Shown piece after piece: positions 1 through 8,400 of a stretch of 64,000 bases of DNA. Below the pieces are notes generated by a model, which had not been told where the DNA came from, did not search any database, and saw nothing but the letters and a program-made list of their open reading frames with translations. Position 1 is the stretch's first letter; each line of letters starts with the position of its first letter. A program made the position numbers and the translations under genes. Source of the stretch: Streptomyces cylindrosporus (GTDB lineage Bacteria; Actinomycetota; Actinomycetes; Streptomycetales; Streptomycetaceae); the NCBI RefSeq assembly GCF_022698165.1, contig NZ_JALDAY010000005.1, positions 682,001-746,000 of the forward strand. The letters are read 5' to 3'.

Positions 1-495
1 CTCCCGGACCGCGGGCATGACGACGCCGATCCGGCCGCCGGGCTTCAGCAGCCGGGCGAGGGTGGGCAGGTAGAGGTCGGCGGTGCCGAAGTACTGGTAC
101 GCGTCGATGCTCACGATCGCGTCGAAGGTGCCCTCCGCGAAGGGCAGGTCGTGTGCCTCGGTGTGCACCGGCTGTACCCGGTCGGCGAAGCCGGCCTCGG
201 CGATGCGGCGGGCGTTCTCGTCGGGCCCGACCCACAGGTCGGCGGCGGTGACCTGGGCGTGGAACTCCCGGGCCAGGAAGACCGAGGTCATCGCCCGGCC
301 GCAGCCCAGGTCGAGCACGCGCGCGCAGGGGCGCAGGGTGTCCAGGCCGAGGGCGGGGGCCAGCCATTCCAGCAGCCACAGGGCGTTCGGGCCCATCTGG
401 TTGTCGACGGTCCAACGGGCGTCGTACTGGCTGCTGCGCGGGTAGCTGGGGTGGTTCAGGCGGTCGTCCAACTGGCCGAGTGCGGGTTCGGTCAC
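1..495 (-). CDS. SAM-dependent methyltransferase (class I), 3' end cut off
   Basis: Reads leftwards off the window edge, so only about 165 N-terminal residues are visible. A class I Rossmann methyltransferase is indicated by motif I (VLDLGCGRAMTSVFLA, about residues 62-77), an acidic motif II region (VTAADLW), and the post-motif region ending LLKPGGRIGVVMP, which is typical of small-molecule methyltransferases that load SAM. The start is the GTG at 493-495, with AGGAG about 10 nt upstream. The substrate cannot be inferred. Its promoter must lie in 496-623, shared with the divergent small membrane protein gene. Confidence 0.8.
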   Translation of the reverse strand, partial: MTEPALGQLDDRLNHPSYPRSSQYDARWTVDNQMGPNALWLLEWLAPALGLDTLRPCARVLDLGCGRAMTSVFLAREFHAQVTAADLWVGPDENARRIAEAGFADRVQPVHTEAHDLPFAEGTFDAIVSIDAYQYFGTADLYLPTLARLLKPGGRIGVVMPAVRE

Positions 496-623
496 GATGA
501 GCGGGCTCCTTGGGTCCTGGGAATCCGGGGCAGCGCAGGGGGATACGTAGGAGGTCCGTCGTACCTTCAAACGGGGGCCCCGCGCACCCGGTTTCTCAGG
601 TGGAGGCGCTAGGCTCGCCCGCC

Positions 624-926
624 ATGAGCGGACGAGATGATTCCGAGATACGGGACGTCGAGGACGTGATGGACACGGCCTACGACGCCCGCCGGGCCCG
701 CTGGACGGCGGCCGGCACGGGAACGCTGCTGACCCTGGCGGGCCTCGCCGCGTCCCTGCTGCGGCTGAGCGGGTCGGCGCCCGCCGTGGTGCCCGGCGCC
801 TACGGCTTCGGCGCCGCCGTCTGCGCGCTGGCCGCGGTGCTCGGCTCCCGGGGGCGCACCCGGCGGGCACTGTGGCTGCTGATCGTCGGGGTGATGGTGA
901 TGGCGCTGGGGGACCAGTTCGACTGA
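624..926 (+). CDS. small membrane protein, unknown function
   Basis: A 100-residue protein with a charged, acidic N-terminus (about residues 1-25) followed by three hydrophobic stretches (about 30-46, 54-70, 80-95) split by an Arg-rich loop (GSRGRTRR). This predicts an integral membrane protein with three spans. The ATG at 624 is chosen because TAGGCT at 610-615 sits 8 nt before it, a leaderless arrangement; the frame stays open further upstream but that part does not look coding. I do not recognise a family. Confidence 0.65.
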   Translation: MSGRDDSEIRDVEDVMDTAYDARRARWTAAGTGTLLTLAGLAASLLRLSGSAPAVVPGAYGFGAAVCALAAVLGSRGRTRRALWLLIVGVMVMALGDQFD

Positions 927-1105
927 TCCGGCCGAGGTGACAGAGTCGTCGTTACTGTCCTGTGATCTGCCTCCCACTCTTGTGAATCGGCGCACGAATG
1001 GCATAAAGGATCACTTCTGCCTGCAAGAGTGTTCTCACCTTGCTCATGCGTTCTTTGCGGGCTGTTCCCGGTCAAAGATCCATATATTGTCCCGGGAGCT
1101 GGTTC

Positions 1106-3334
1106 GTGGCAGCCCTTGCACGCTGGTGTGTTCGGTACCGTCTCGTCGCGGTCGCGATGTGGCTTCTCCTCCTCGTCGGGGTCGGCACGGCCGCCGCCGT
1201 CACCGGCTCGGCGTACTCGAACGACTACGAGGCCCCCGGCACCGAGTCCGGCACCGCCACCAAGCTGCTGCGGGAGGGCTTCCCCGGGCTCGGCGGCGAC
1301 AGCGACACCGTCGTCTGGCACACCAGCTCCGGCAGCGTCCGCGCCGCCGACGTCGAGCAGACGATGACCGACACCCTCGACCGGATCGCGGACCTGCCCG
1401 GGGTCGCCTCCGTGAGCAGCCCCTACGACGGCCAGGGCGCCGGCCGGATCAGCGCCGACGGGCACACCGCGTACGCCACCGTCACCTTCGAACACGGCGC
1501 CGAGGACATCGACAAGTCCGAGGCGGAGGCCGTCGTCCACACCGCCAAGGCCGCCGAGGCCGACGGGCTCCAGGTGGAACTGGGCGGCAGCGCCGTCGCC
1601 CTCACCGAGTCGGCCGGCGGTCATGTGGCGGAGATCGTCGGGGTGGTCGTGGCCGCCGCCGTACTGTTCCTGGCCTTCGGCTCGCTCGCCGCCTCCGTGC
1701 TGCCCATCGCCACCGCGCTGGTGAGCGTCGGAACCGCCTACGGCGCCATCGTGCTGCTCGGGCACGCCATGACCGTCGCCGACTTCGCGCCCATGCTCGG
1801 CATGCTGATCGGGCTCGGCGTCGGCATCGACTACGCCCTGTTCATCGTGACCAGACACCGGCGCGGGCTGAAACGTGGGCTGTCGGTCACCGAGGCCGTC
1901 ACCAATGCCGTGGCGACCACCGGGCGGGCCGTGGTCTTCGCGGGTGCCACGGTGTGCATCGCCCTGCTGGGGATGCTGATCCTCCGGCTCGGCTTCCTCA
2001 ACGGCGTCGCGATCGCCGCCTCGCTGACGGTCGTCCTGACGGTCGCCGCCTCCGTGACCCTGCTGCCCGCCCTGCTGTCCTTCATCGGCATGCGCGCCCT
2101 CAGCCGGCGCGAGCGGCGGCGGCTTGCGGAACACGGGCCGCAGCCCGAGCTGCCGACCGGGTTCGCGCACCGGTGGTCCGCGTTCGTGGAGCGCCACCCC
2201 AAGGCGCTCGGCATCGTCGCGCTGGCCGTGATGACCGTCCTCGCGCTGCCCACGCTCTCCCTCCACCTGGGCACCTCCGACCAGGGCAACGACCCCGCGT
2301 CGTCCACCACCAGGCAGGCCTACGACCTCCTGGCCGACGGGTTCGGGCCCGGCGTCAACGGGCCACTGACCGTGGTGACGCGCGTCGACGGCGCCGAGGA
2401 CAAGCTCGCCCTCGACAACCTCGACGCCACCATCCGCACCACCGAGGGCGTCGCCTCGGTGACGCCGGTGACCTACGACGCCGGCGGCGACACCGCGTAC
2501 TTCACGATCGTCCCGACCTCCGAACCCCAGTCGCAGAAGACCAGCGACCTCGTCGACCGGCTGCGCACCGAGGTGCTGCCGCGCGCCGAGACCGGCACCT
2601 CGCTCGACCTGCACGTCGGCGGTGTGACGGCGTCCTACGACGACTTCGCGGACGTCATCGTCGGCAAGCTGCCCCTCTTCGTCGGGGTCGTCATCGGCCT
2701 CGGCTGTCTGCTCCTGCTGCTGGCCTTCCGGTCCATCGGCATCCCGGTCAAGGCCGCCGCGATGAACGTGGCCGCGGTCGCCGCCGCCTTCGGCATCGTC
2801 GTCGCGATCTTCCAGTGGGGCTGGGGCAGCGAACTTCTGGGCCTCGGCCGCGCGGGCCCGATCGAGCCCTTCCTGCCCGTGATCATGGTGTCGGTCCTCT
2901 TCGGCCTCTCCATGGACTACCAGGTGTTCCTGGTCAGCCGGATGTACGAGGAGTGGCTGGAGACCGGCGACAACCGGCGCGCCGTCCGCGTCGGCCTCGC
3001 CGAGACCAGCCGCGTCATCAACTCCGCCGCGGTCATCATGATCTCGGTCTTCCTCGCCTTCGTGCTCAGCGGCGACCGCGTGATCGCCATGTTCGGCATC
3101 GCGCTCGCCTCCGCCGTCGCCCTGGACGCCTTCGTGCTCCGCACGCTGCTCGTCCCGGCCCTCATGCACATGCTCGGCGGCGCCAACTGGTGGCTGCCGC
3201 GTTGGCTCGACGCCCGCCTGCCCCGCATCAGCATCGAGCCGCCCGAGTGCCGCGCCGCCCATGAGAGGCTCACTGACGTCGTGGCGGAACTGGAGAAGGA
3301 GCAGCGGGGCGATGTACGCGATATCCCTGGGTGA
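1106..3334 (+). CDS. MMPL-family RND transporter
   Basis: A 742-residue inner-membrane exporter of the MMPL/RND superfamily, which moves lipids or hydrophobic compounds using the proton gradient. It has the duplicated layout: an N-terminal membrane span (about 11-33), a periplasmic-side domain, and two membrane blocks with the signatures GVGIDYALFIVTRHR (about residue 238) and FGLSMDYQVFLVSRMYEEW (about 598). The start is GTG 1106, with GGGAG 7 nt upstream; it gives the usual N-terminus VAALARWCVRYRLV. An upstream ATG at 1040 would add 22 residues unlike the family. The last 23 nt overlap the next gene. Substrate unknown. Confidence 0.88.
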   Translation: MAALARWCVRYRLVAVAMWLLLLVGVGTAAAVTGSAYSNDYEAPGTESGTATKLLREGFPGLGGDSDTVVWHTSSGSVRAADVEQTMTDTLDRIADLPGVASVSSPYDGQGAGRISADGHTAYATVTFEHGAEDIDKSEAEAVVHTAKAAEADGLQVELGGSAVALTESAGGHVAEIVGVVVAAAVLFLAFGSLAASVLPIATALVSVGTAYGAIVLLGHAMTVADFAPMLGMLIGLGVGIDYALFIVTRHRRGLKRGLSVTEAVTNAVATTGRAVVFAGATVCIALLGMLILRLGFLNGVAIAASLTVVLTVAASVTLLPALLSFIGMRALSRRERRRLAEHGPQPELPTGFAHRWSAFVERHPKALGIVALAVMTVLALPTLSLHLGTSDQGNDPASSTTRQAYDLLADGFGPGVNGPLTVVTRVDGAEDKLALDNLDATIRTTEGVASVTPVTYDAGGDTAYFTIVPTSEPQSQKTSDLVDRLRTEVLPRAETGTSLDLHVGGVTASYDDFADVIVGKLPLFVGVVIGLGCLLLLLAFRSIGIPVKAAAMNVAAVAAAFGIVVAIFQWGWGSELLGLGRAGPIEPFLPVIMVSVLFGLSMDYQVFLVSRMYEEWLETGDNRRAVRVGLAETSRVINSAAVIMISVFLAFVLSGDRVIAMFGIALASAVALDAFVLRTLLVPALMHMLGGANWWLPRWLDARLPRISIEPPECRAAHERLTDVVAELEKEQRGDVRDIPG

Positions 3335-3884
3335 CGACGGGGCCGAACTGCGGCCCCTGGAGCCCTGGCACGCCGAGGAGTTCCTGGCGAACCTGGAGCG
3401 CGGACGCGAGTTCATCGGGCAGTTCATCCCGTTCGGACAGCAGGCCGTGGACGTGTCCACCGCGCGCGAGACACTCCAGCGGTACGCCGACATGCGCGCC
3501 GCCGACACCGGCTCGTACCACGGCATCTGGCTGGACGGAAAGCTCGTCGGCGGCGTCCTCACGCTGAACTTCGACGCCGCCGCCGGCAACGCGGAGGTCG
3601 GCTGCTGGCTGGAGCCCGCCGCGACGGGTCGCGGACTGATAACGCGTGCGATGCGATTCCTCATCGACTGGGCGGTCGAGGAACGCGGCATCCACCGCGT
3701 CGAGTGGATCGCCGCCTCGGGGAACGTGCCCAGCCTGAACGTTGCGCGGAAGCTCGGATTCAGGCGAGATGGCGTGCACCGGGAGGCGTACCCCTATGGT
3801 GGGGTGCGGCACGACTCGGAGGTGTGGTCGATTCTGGCCCCGGAGTGGCGTGAAGCCCGCGGGCGTGCCGCACACAACCAATAG
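3312..3884 (+). CDS. GNAT family N-acetyltransferase (RimJ/RimL-like)
   Basis: A 190-residue acetyl-CoA-dependent acetyltransferase. The RimJ/RimL pattern is visible: the early LRPLEPWHAEEF segment, the acetyl-CoA binding loop region GCWLEPAATGRGLITRAM (about residues 97-114), and NVPSLNVARKLGFRRDGVHREA near the C-terminus. The ATG at 3312 lies inside the end of the MMPL gene (23-nt overlap) with an AAGGAG-like box about 10 nt before it, so translation is probably coupled to the transporter. The acceptor (ribosomal protein, amino sugar or antibiotic) cannot be told from sequence. Confidence 0.88.
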   Translation: MYAISLGDDGAELRPLEPWHAEEFLANLERGREFIGQFIPFGQQAVDVSTARETLQRYADMRAADTGSYHGIWLDGKLVGGVLTLNFDAAAGNAEVGCWLEPAATGRGLITRAMRFLIDWAVEERGIHRVEWIAASGNVPSLNVARKLGFRRDGVHREAYPYGGVRHDSEVWSILAPEWREARGRAAHNQ

Positions 3885-3954
3885 GCAGAGGCTCTGCGGA
3901 CCGCTTCCGCGATCACTCAGAGACCTCTCATCCAGCGTCCGTACGGTGCGAGGT

Positions 3955-4512
3955 ATGGGAACCACCAAGACTGATGACGAGGCCGTGACCGAGGCCACCG
4001 AAGTGAAGCCCGACGAGGAGACGGTGGACGCCACCGCAGCCGAGACCGACGAGGAGGCGTCCGTCGAGGACGACCTTGTCGAGAACGGCTCCGAGGGCGA
4101 CGAGGAAGGCCCCACCGGCGTCGGCCAGGGCGCGGCAGCGGTCGTCTCCGCCGCGCTCGGCTTCGTCTCGCTGACCGGCAGCTGGATCGGCACGGTGGCC
4201 TCCGAGCGCCAGCAGCTGGTCGGCCAGCTGCACGCCCAGAGCTCCTCGTCCTCCAGCGTCGCCAAGCTGCTCGACGAGGGCTACGGCCAGGCCTGGCAGG
4301 CCACCGCGCTGTGGGGCGGCGTCTTCGCCCTGCTCGCGCTGATCGTCGGCGTCGTCGTGCTGGCCCGGCCCGCGTTCGGAGCCCCCGGCAAGCCGCAGGC
4401 CACCTGGATCAAGTCGGTCTCCTGGGGCGGCGTCGTCCTCGGCGTGATCGGCCTGCTCCTGGCCGTTCTCAAGTACACCGACGTCCTGCTCGGGCTGCCG
4501 TCCGCCAGCTGA
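3955..4512 (+). CDS. acidic-tailed membrane protein, hypothetical
   Basis: A 185-residue protein. The first ~60 residues are strongly acidic and disordered-looking (runs of Glu, Asp, Thr). Three hydrophobic segments follow (about 64-83, 119-138, 156-173), separated by a Gln/Ser-rich loop. This predicts an integral membrane protein with an acidic cytoplasmic tail; I know no function. The ATG at 3955 follows GAGG almost directly, which is too close for a normal ribosome site, so the start is less certain than the frame. Confidence 0.65.
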   Translation: MGTTKTDDEAVTEATEVKPDEETVDATAAETDEEASVEDDLVENGSEGDEEGPTGVGQGAAAVVSAALGFVSLTGSWIGTVASERQQLVGQLHAQSSSSSSVAKLLDEGYGQAWQATALWGGVFALLALIVGVVVLARPAFGAPGKPQATWIKSVSWGGVVLGVIGLLLAVLKYTDVLLGLPSAS

Positions 4513-4527
4513 ATCACCGCAGGTCAC

Positions 4528-4578
4528 GAGGGGCCTTAGGGCATCCGTAAGCACCTTACGGAGCCCATGGGGCCCCTC
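4528..4578. terminator. long imperfect hairpin (24-nt arms, 3-nt loop)
   Basis: Two arms of 24 nt flank the loop CAC (4552-4554). The inner block TCCGTAAG/CTTACGGA (4544-4551, 4555-4562) and the outer block GAGGGGCC/GGCCCCTC (4528-4535, 4571-4578) are perfectly complementary. The middle pairs GGGC (4539-4542) with GCCC (4563-4566) and leaves a small bulge. No T-tract follows on either strand. It probably ends the 3955-4512 transcript, but a processing or regulatory role is possible. Confidence 0.6.
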
Positions 4579-4708
4579 CGGCGCGTCTAAGGCCCCCCGC
4601 ACCCCCGAAGATGCGGAACTCTCCCGATGTGACGCACCCCCCTGGGAGACGAAGGTTGAGGCATCGCAGAAAGCGACACCGGAAACCGACTCTCACGAGG
4701 GACACACC

Positions 4709-4876
4709 ATGTACGAGTTCGAGATCTCCCAGCTCCGTTCCGCCGAGCTCATCCGCCGCGCCGAGCAGGAGCGCCTGGCCCGCGAGGCCTCCCGCACCCG
4801 CCGCGCCGCACGCCACGAAGCCGAGAAGGAGTCCCATACTCCACGCCTCCGTCGGCTGCGGTCCCGCACCGCATGA
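4709..4876 (+). CDS. short basic peptide (55 aa), hypothetical
   Basis: ATG at 4709, TGA at 4874-4876; 55 residues beginning MYEFEISQLRSAELIRRAEQ and rich in Arg, Ala and Glu, with a predicted long amphipathic helix and a basic tail (RLRRLRSRTA). A CACGAGG box sits about 8 nt upstream. A strong terminator hairpin begins 15 nt after the stop, so this looks like a self-contained small transcription unit. Codon use is typical of the region. I recall similar short Arg/Glu peptides as conserved hypotheticals in Streptomyces but cannot name a family. Confidence 0.6.
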   Translation: MYEFEISQLRSAELIRRAEQERLAREASRTRRAARHEAEKESHTPRLRRLRSRTA

Positions 4877-4890
4877 GCCCCCGGCTCAGG

Positions 4891-4921
4891 GAGGACGGCC
4901 CCACGGGGGAGGGCCGTCCTC
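4891..4921 (+). terminator. strong intrinsic-type hairpin
   Basis: GAGGACGGCCC (4891-4901) pairs perfectly with GGGCCGTCCTC (4911-4921) around a 9-nt loop. It starts 15 nt after the stop of the 55-residue gene and precedes the large LuxR regulator. No T-run follows, which is common in high-GC actinobacteria. Confidence 0.65.
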
Positions 4922-4950
4922 AGGAAGCAGCCAAGCGCCGTCCTCAGGAA
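4913..4950. repeat. 14-nt direct repeat upstream of the LuxR regulator
   Basis: GCCGTCCTCAGGAA occurs at 4913-4926 and again at 4937-4950, offset by 24 nt. The first copy overlaps the right arm of the terminator hairpin. It could be a remnant of a local duplication or a pair of protein-binding sites. Confidence 0.5.
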
Positions 4951-5130
4951 CACGACAGCCGTACGACCGCACACCCCCCGACTCCGCCCCTGCCGCACCT
5001 GCCCGCGGCGGGGGCGGCCGTCCATCCGGCGGCCGGAAGCGCCCTCGCGAGGGCCGATGCCCTCCGGCCGAGCCTCGTCCCGGCGAAAACGAGTGCCGCA
5101 CTGTCCGACCCGCGTGCGATGCTCGGGCTC

Positions 5131-8100
5131 GTGGAGACCAAGTCCGTCAGTCCCGTGTTCGTCGGCCGAGGCGAGGAGCTGCACACGCTGAACGAGGCGC
5201 TCGCGCGAGCCGGCGCGGGCGAGCCCCAGGCCCTGCTGATCGGCGGGGAGGCCGGGGTCGGCAAGACCCGGCTGGTCGAGGAGTTCGCCACCGCGGCCTG
5301 CCGCCAGGGCGCCGTCGTCGCGCTCGGCGGCTGCGTCGAGATCGGCGCCGACGGGCTGCCCTTCGCCCCCTTCTCCACCGCCCTGCGCGCCCTGCGCCGC
5401 GAACTGCCCGAGGAACTCGCCGCCGCGGCCGCCGGACAGGAGGAGGAACTCACCCGGCTGCTCCCCGAGATCGGCGACACCATCACCGCCCAAGCAGCCG
5501 GCCGGCACGACGAGGAGGGCATGGCCCGCCTCTTCGAACTCACCGCCCGCGTCCTGGAGCGCGTCGCCGCCGACCGCACCGTCGTCGTCGCCCTGGAGGA
5601 CCTGCACTGGGCCGACGCCTCCACCCGCCACCTGCTGGCCTACCTCTTCCGCACCCTGCGCACCGGCCGCCTCGTCGTCCTCGCCACCTACCGCGCCGAC
5701 GACATCCACCGCCGCCACCCGCTGCGCCCCCTGCTCGCCGAGCTCGACCGCCTGCGCACCGTCCGCCGCATCGAACTCGCCCGCTTCAACCGAGAGGAGG
5801 TCGGCCGCCAGATAGCCGGCATCCTCGCCGCCGAACCCGACCCCGGCCAGGTCGACGACATCTTCGAACGCTCCGACGGCAACGCCTTCTTCGTCGAGGA
5901 ACTCGCCGTCTGCGCCACCGAGGGCTGCCGCGCCGGCCTCACCGACTCCCTCCGGGACCTGCTCCTGGTCCGCGTCGAGGGGATGCCCGAGAGCGCCCAG
6001 CGGGTCGCCCGGATCGTCGCCGAGGGCGGCTCCACCGTCGAGTACCGGCTGCTCGCCGCCGTCGCCCGGCTCGCCGAGGACGACCTCATCGAGGCGCTGC
6101 GGGCCGCGGTGAACGCCAACATCCTGCTCGCCACCCCGGCCGGCGACGGCTACCGCTTCCGCCACTCCCTGGTCCGCGAGGCCGTCGGCGACGACCTGCT
6201 GCCCGGCGAGCGCTCCCGCCTCAACCGCCGCTACGCCGAGGCCCTGGAGGCGGACCCCACGCTGGTCCCCGCCGACGAGCGCGTCATGCGCCTGGCCAGC
6301 TACTGGTACCACGCGCACGACCCCGCCAAGGCCCTGCCCGCCGTCCTCGACGCCTCCGTCGAGGCCCGCCGCCGCAACGCCTACAGCGAACAACTCCGGC
6401 TCCTGGAACGGGCGATGGAGCTGTGGGACACGGCCCCCGAGAGCGTCCGCGACGAACTGCGCCCCGTCGACTACACCGAGGTCTACCCGCCCTGCGGCTG
6501 CGACCCCGCCACCACCCCGCTGCGCTACCTCGACCTCATGGCCGAGGCCGCCGTCGCCGGCCGGCTCTCCGGGGAGCGCGAACGCGCCCTTAAGATCACC
6601 AAGCGCGCCCTCCACCTGCTGGAGGACGAGGGCGACCCGCTGCGCGCCGCCTGGTTCTGGGTCCAGCGCTCCCGGCTGGTGCAGGCGCTGGCCCGCGGCG
6701 ACGGCTGGAAGGAACTGGACACCGCACAGGAGCTGGTACGCGGCCTGCCGCCCTCCGAGGTGCACGCCGAGGTCCTCGCCAACGTCGCCAACTGGTCCAT
6801 GCTCCACGAACCCGGCCCCGAGGCCCTGTCGGCCGCGGAGCGAGCGGTGGAGTACGCGCGTATGGTCGGCGCCCGCGAGATCGAACTGAACGCCCGCCTC
6901 ACCCTCGGCGGCCTCACCGTCGACGCGGGCGCCCTCGACGCGGGCCTCGCGGAGATGAACGAGGTGAGGGAGCGGGCCCTGGAGGAGGGCGTCGCCCATG
7001 TCGCCGGCCGGGCCTATGTGAACCTGCCCTCCGAACTCGAAGGCGTCGGCCGGGACGCCGAAGCCGTGGCACTCCTGGAGGAGGGCATCCCCTTCACCCG
7101 GCGCTTCGGTCTCCTGGACACCGAGGCGTGGGTGTGGGGCAACCTCTCCAAGTCCCTGTACTTCCTCGGCCGCTGGGACGAGGCCGCCGACGCCGCCAGG
7201 AACGCCCTGCGGGTGGGCCACAGCGCGAAACCACAGGGCGCCGGTGCCCTCTGCCTGGCCCATCTCGCCCTGGGCCGGGGCGATCTGGCCGAGGCCGCCC
7301 GCCAACTGACCGCCGCCCGCGACTACCTCGGCACCCACGACACGATGCCCCAGCAGTCCGTGCCCCTGGCCCGCATCACGATCGGCGTAGCGGCCGGCGA
7401 GGGCCGCCTGGTGGACGTCCGCGCCGAGATCGACCGCGCCCTGGCCGCCGGCTTCCCGCCCGGCACGGCCCGCTACGGCTGGCCGCTGCTTCTCGCCGCC
7501 GCCACCGCCGAGGCCGACGCCCGCTCGCTGCCCGTCGCCGCGCAGGGCCGCGCCGAGGCACTCGCGCGCATCCTGAAGGCCGCCAAGAAGCTCACCACCG
7601 GCGCCCCCGTCTGGCTCGCCCACGAACGGTGGGTCCGCGCCGAACTCGCCCGCGCCGAGGGCCAGGACACCGCCGACACCTGGTCGGACGTGGTCACCGC
7701 CTTCGAGCGCCTGGACCGCCCCTACGACCTCGCCCGCGTCCGCCACCGCCTCGCCGCGGCCCTCCTCACGGCGTCCCCGGGCGACGACGAACGCGACCGA
7801 GCCCGGGAACTGCTCCGCCTCGCCCACGCCGTCGCCGAGCACCTCGGCGCCCGCCCGCTCGCCGACTCCGTCGCCCTGCTCGCCCAGCGCGCCCGCCTCG
7901 CCCTGACCCGCGTCCCGGACCAGCGGTCCGCCGACCCGGCCGAGGCGCTCGGCCTCACCAGCCGGGAGCGGGACGTGCTGCGCCTGGTCGCCGCCGGCCG
8001 CACCAACCGCCAGATCGCCGAGGAGCTCTTCATCTCCCCGAAGACGGCGAGCGTCCATGTGTCGAACATTCTGGGCAAGCTCGGCGTCTCAGGGAGGGGA

Positions 8101-8166
8101 GAGGCGGCGGCGGTGGCTCACAGGCTCGGCCTGTTCACCGTCGACGCCCTCGGCCCGGCACGGTAG
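5131..8166 (+). CDS. large ATPase-LuxR transcriptional regulator (LAL type)
   Basis: About 1011 residues: an N-terminal AAA/NTPase domain with Walker A GGEAGVGKT (about 38-46) and Walker B VVVALEDLHWAD (about 151-162), a long helical, TPR-like middle, and a C-terminal LuxR helix-turn-helix (LTSRERDVLRLVAAGRTNRQ onward, about 944-1005). Such LAL regulators activate transcription on ligand or ATP binding and are often pathway-specific. The start is uncertain. The frame is open from ATG 4873, but a terminator hairpin lies inside that extension and the residues before 5119 look non-coding. GTG 5131 gives VETKSVSPVFVGR, the usual start of the family; ATG 5119 is the alternative. No target is obvious nearby. 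Confidence 0.87.
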   Translation: METKSVSPVFVGRGEELHTLNEALARAGAGEPQALLIGGEAGVGKTRLVEEFATAACRQGAVVALGGCVEIGADGLPFAPFSTALRALRRELPEELAAAAAGQEEELTRLLPEIGDTITAQAAGRHDEEGMARLFELTARVLERVAADRTVVVALEDLHWADASTRHLLAYLFRTLRTGRLVVLATYRADDIHRRHPLRPLLAELDRLRTVRRIELARFNREEVGRQIAGILAAEPDPGQVDDIFERSDGNAFFVEELAVCATEGCRAGLTDSLRDLLLVRVEGMPESAQRVARIVAEGGSTVEYRLLAAVARLAEDDLIEALRAAVNANILLATPAGDGYRFRHSLVREAVGDDLLPGERSRLNRRYAEALEADPTLVPADERVMRLASYWYHAHDPAKALPAVLDASVEARRRNAYSEQLRLLERAMELWDTAPESVRDELRPVDYTEVYPPCGCDPATTPLRYLDLMAEAAVAGRLSGERERALKITKRALHLLEDEGDPLRAAWFWVQRSRLVQALARGDGWKELDTAQELVRGLPPSEVHAEVLANVANWSMLHEPGPEALSAAERAVEYARMVGAREIELNARLTLGGLTVDAGALDAGLAEMNEVRERALEEGVAHVAGRAYVNLPSELEGVGRDAEAVALLEEGIPFTRRFGLLDTEAWVWGNLSKSLYFLGRWDEAADAARNALRVGHSAKPQGAGALCLAHLALGRGDLAEAARQLTAARDYLGTHDTMPQQSVPLARITIGVAAGEGRLVDVRAEIDRALAAGFPPGTARYGWPLLLAAATAEADARSLPVAAQGRAEALARILKAAKKLTTGAPVWLAHERWVRAELARAEGQDTADTWSDVVTAFERLDRPYDLARVRHRLAAALLTASPGDDERDRARELLRLAHAVAEHLGARPLADSVALLAQRARLALTRVPDQRSADPAEALGLTSRERDVLRLVAAGRTNRQIAEELFISPKTASVHVSNILGKLGVSGRGEAAAVAHRLGLFTVDALGPAR

Positions 8167-8187
8167 GGGACCTACAGGGGAGGCACC

Positions 8188-8394
8188 GTGTTCAACATGT
8201 TCGAGGAGCTCTTCGCACCGGGCCGCAAGCACACCCACGAGGAGAAGAAGCGCCTGGAACTGACCCGCGAGGACGTGGGCGACAACGACCCCGGGCGCGG
8301 GCCGATAGACCTGGAGTCCGGGAAGGTCGTCGTCCGCCGGCCGAAGCCGAGCGAGTCCGACGCCGACGCCGACCCGGACGCCACCGAGGAATGA
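8188..8394 (+). CDS. DUF6191 family small protein
   Basis: A 68-residue acidic protein starting MFNMFEELFAPGRKHTHEEK, with the core LELTREDVGDNDPGRGPIDL and an Asp/Glu tail. I recognise this as the actinobacterial DUF6191 pattern; function unknown. The GTG start at 8188 has GGGGAGG about 5 nt upstream. It begins 21 nt after the LuxR regulator and may be co-transcribed with it. It is convergent with the sugar dehydrogenase gene, whose stop lies 7 nt away. Confidence 0.75.
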   Translation: MFNMFEELFAPGRKHTHEEKKRLELTREDVGDNDPGRGPIDLESGKVVVRRPKPSESDADADPDATEE

Positions 8395-8400
8395 CGGGCC

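Noticed and set aside
927..1105. Inverted repeat GCAAG...CTTGC and TTGTGA-N18-TAAAGG before the MMPL gene
   Set aside because: The repeat is interrupted by a bulge and the promoter match is partial; not enough to call an operator or promoter.
800..3691. Very long open frame on the minus strand (963 codons)
   Set aside because: It is antisense to the MMPL gene, and its translation is low-complexity (Gly/Asp/Ala/His/Arg) as expected of a GC-rich shadow frame. No family motif.
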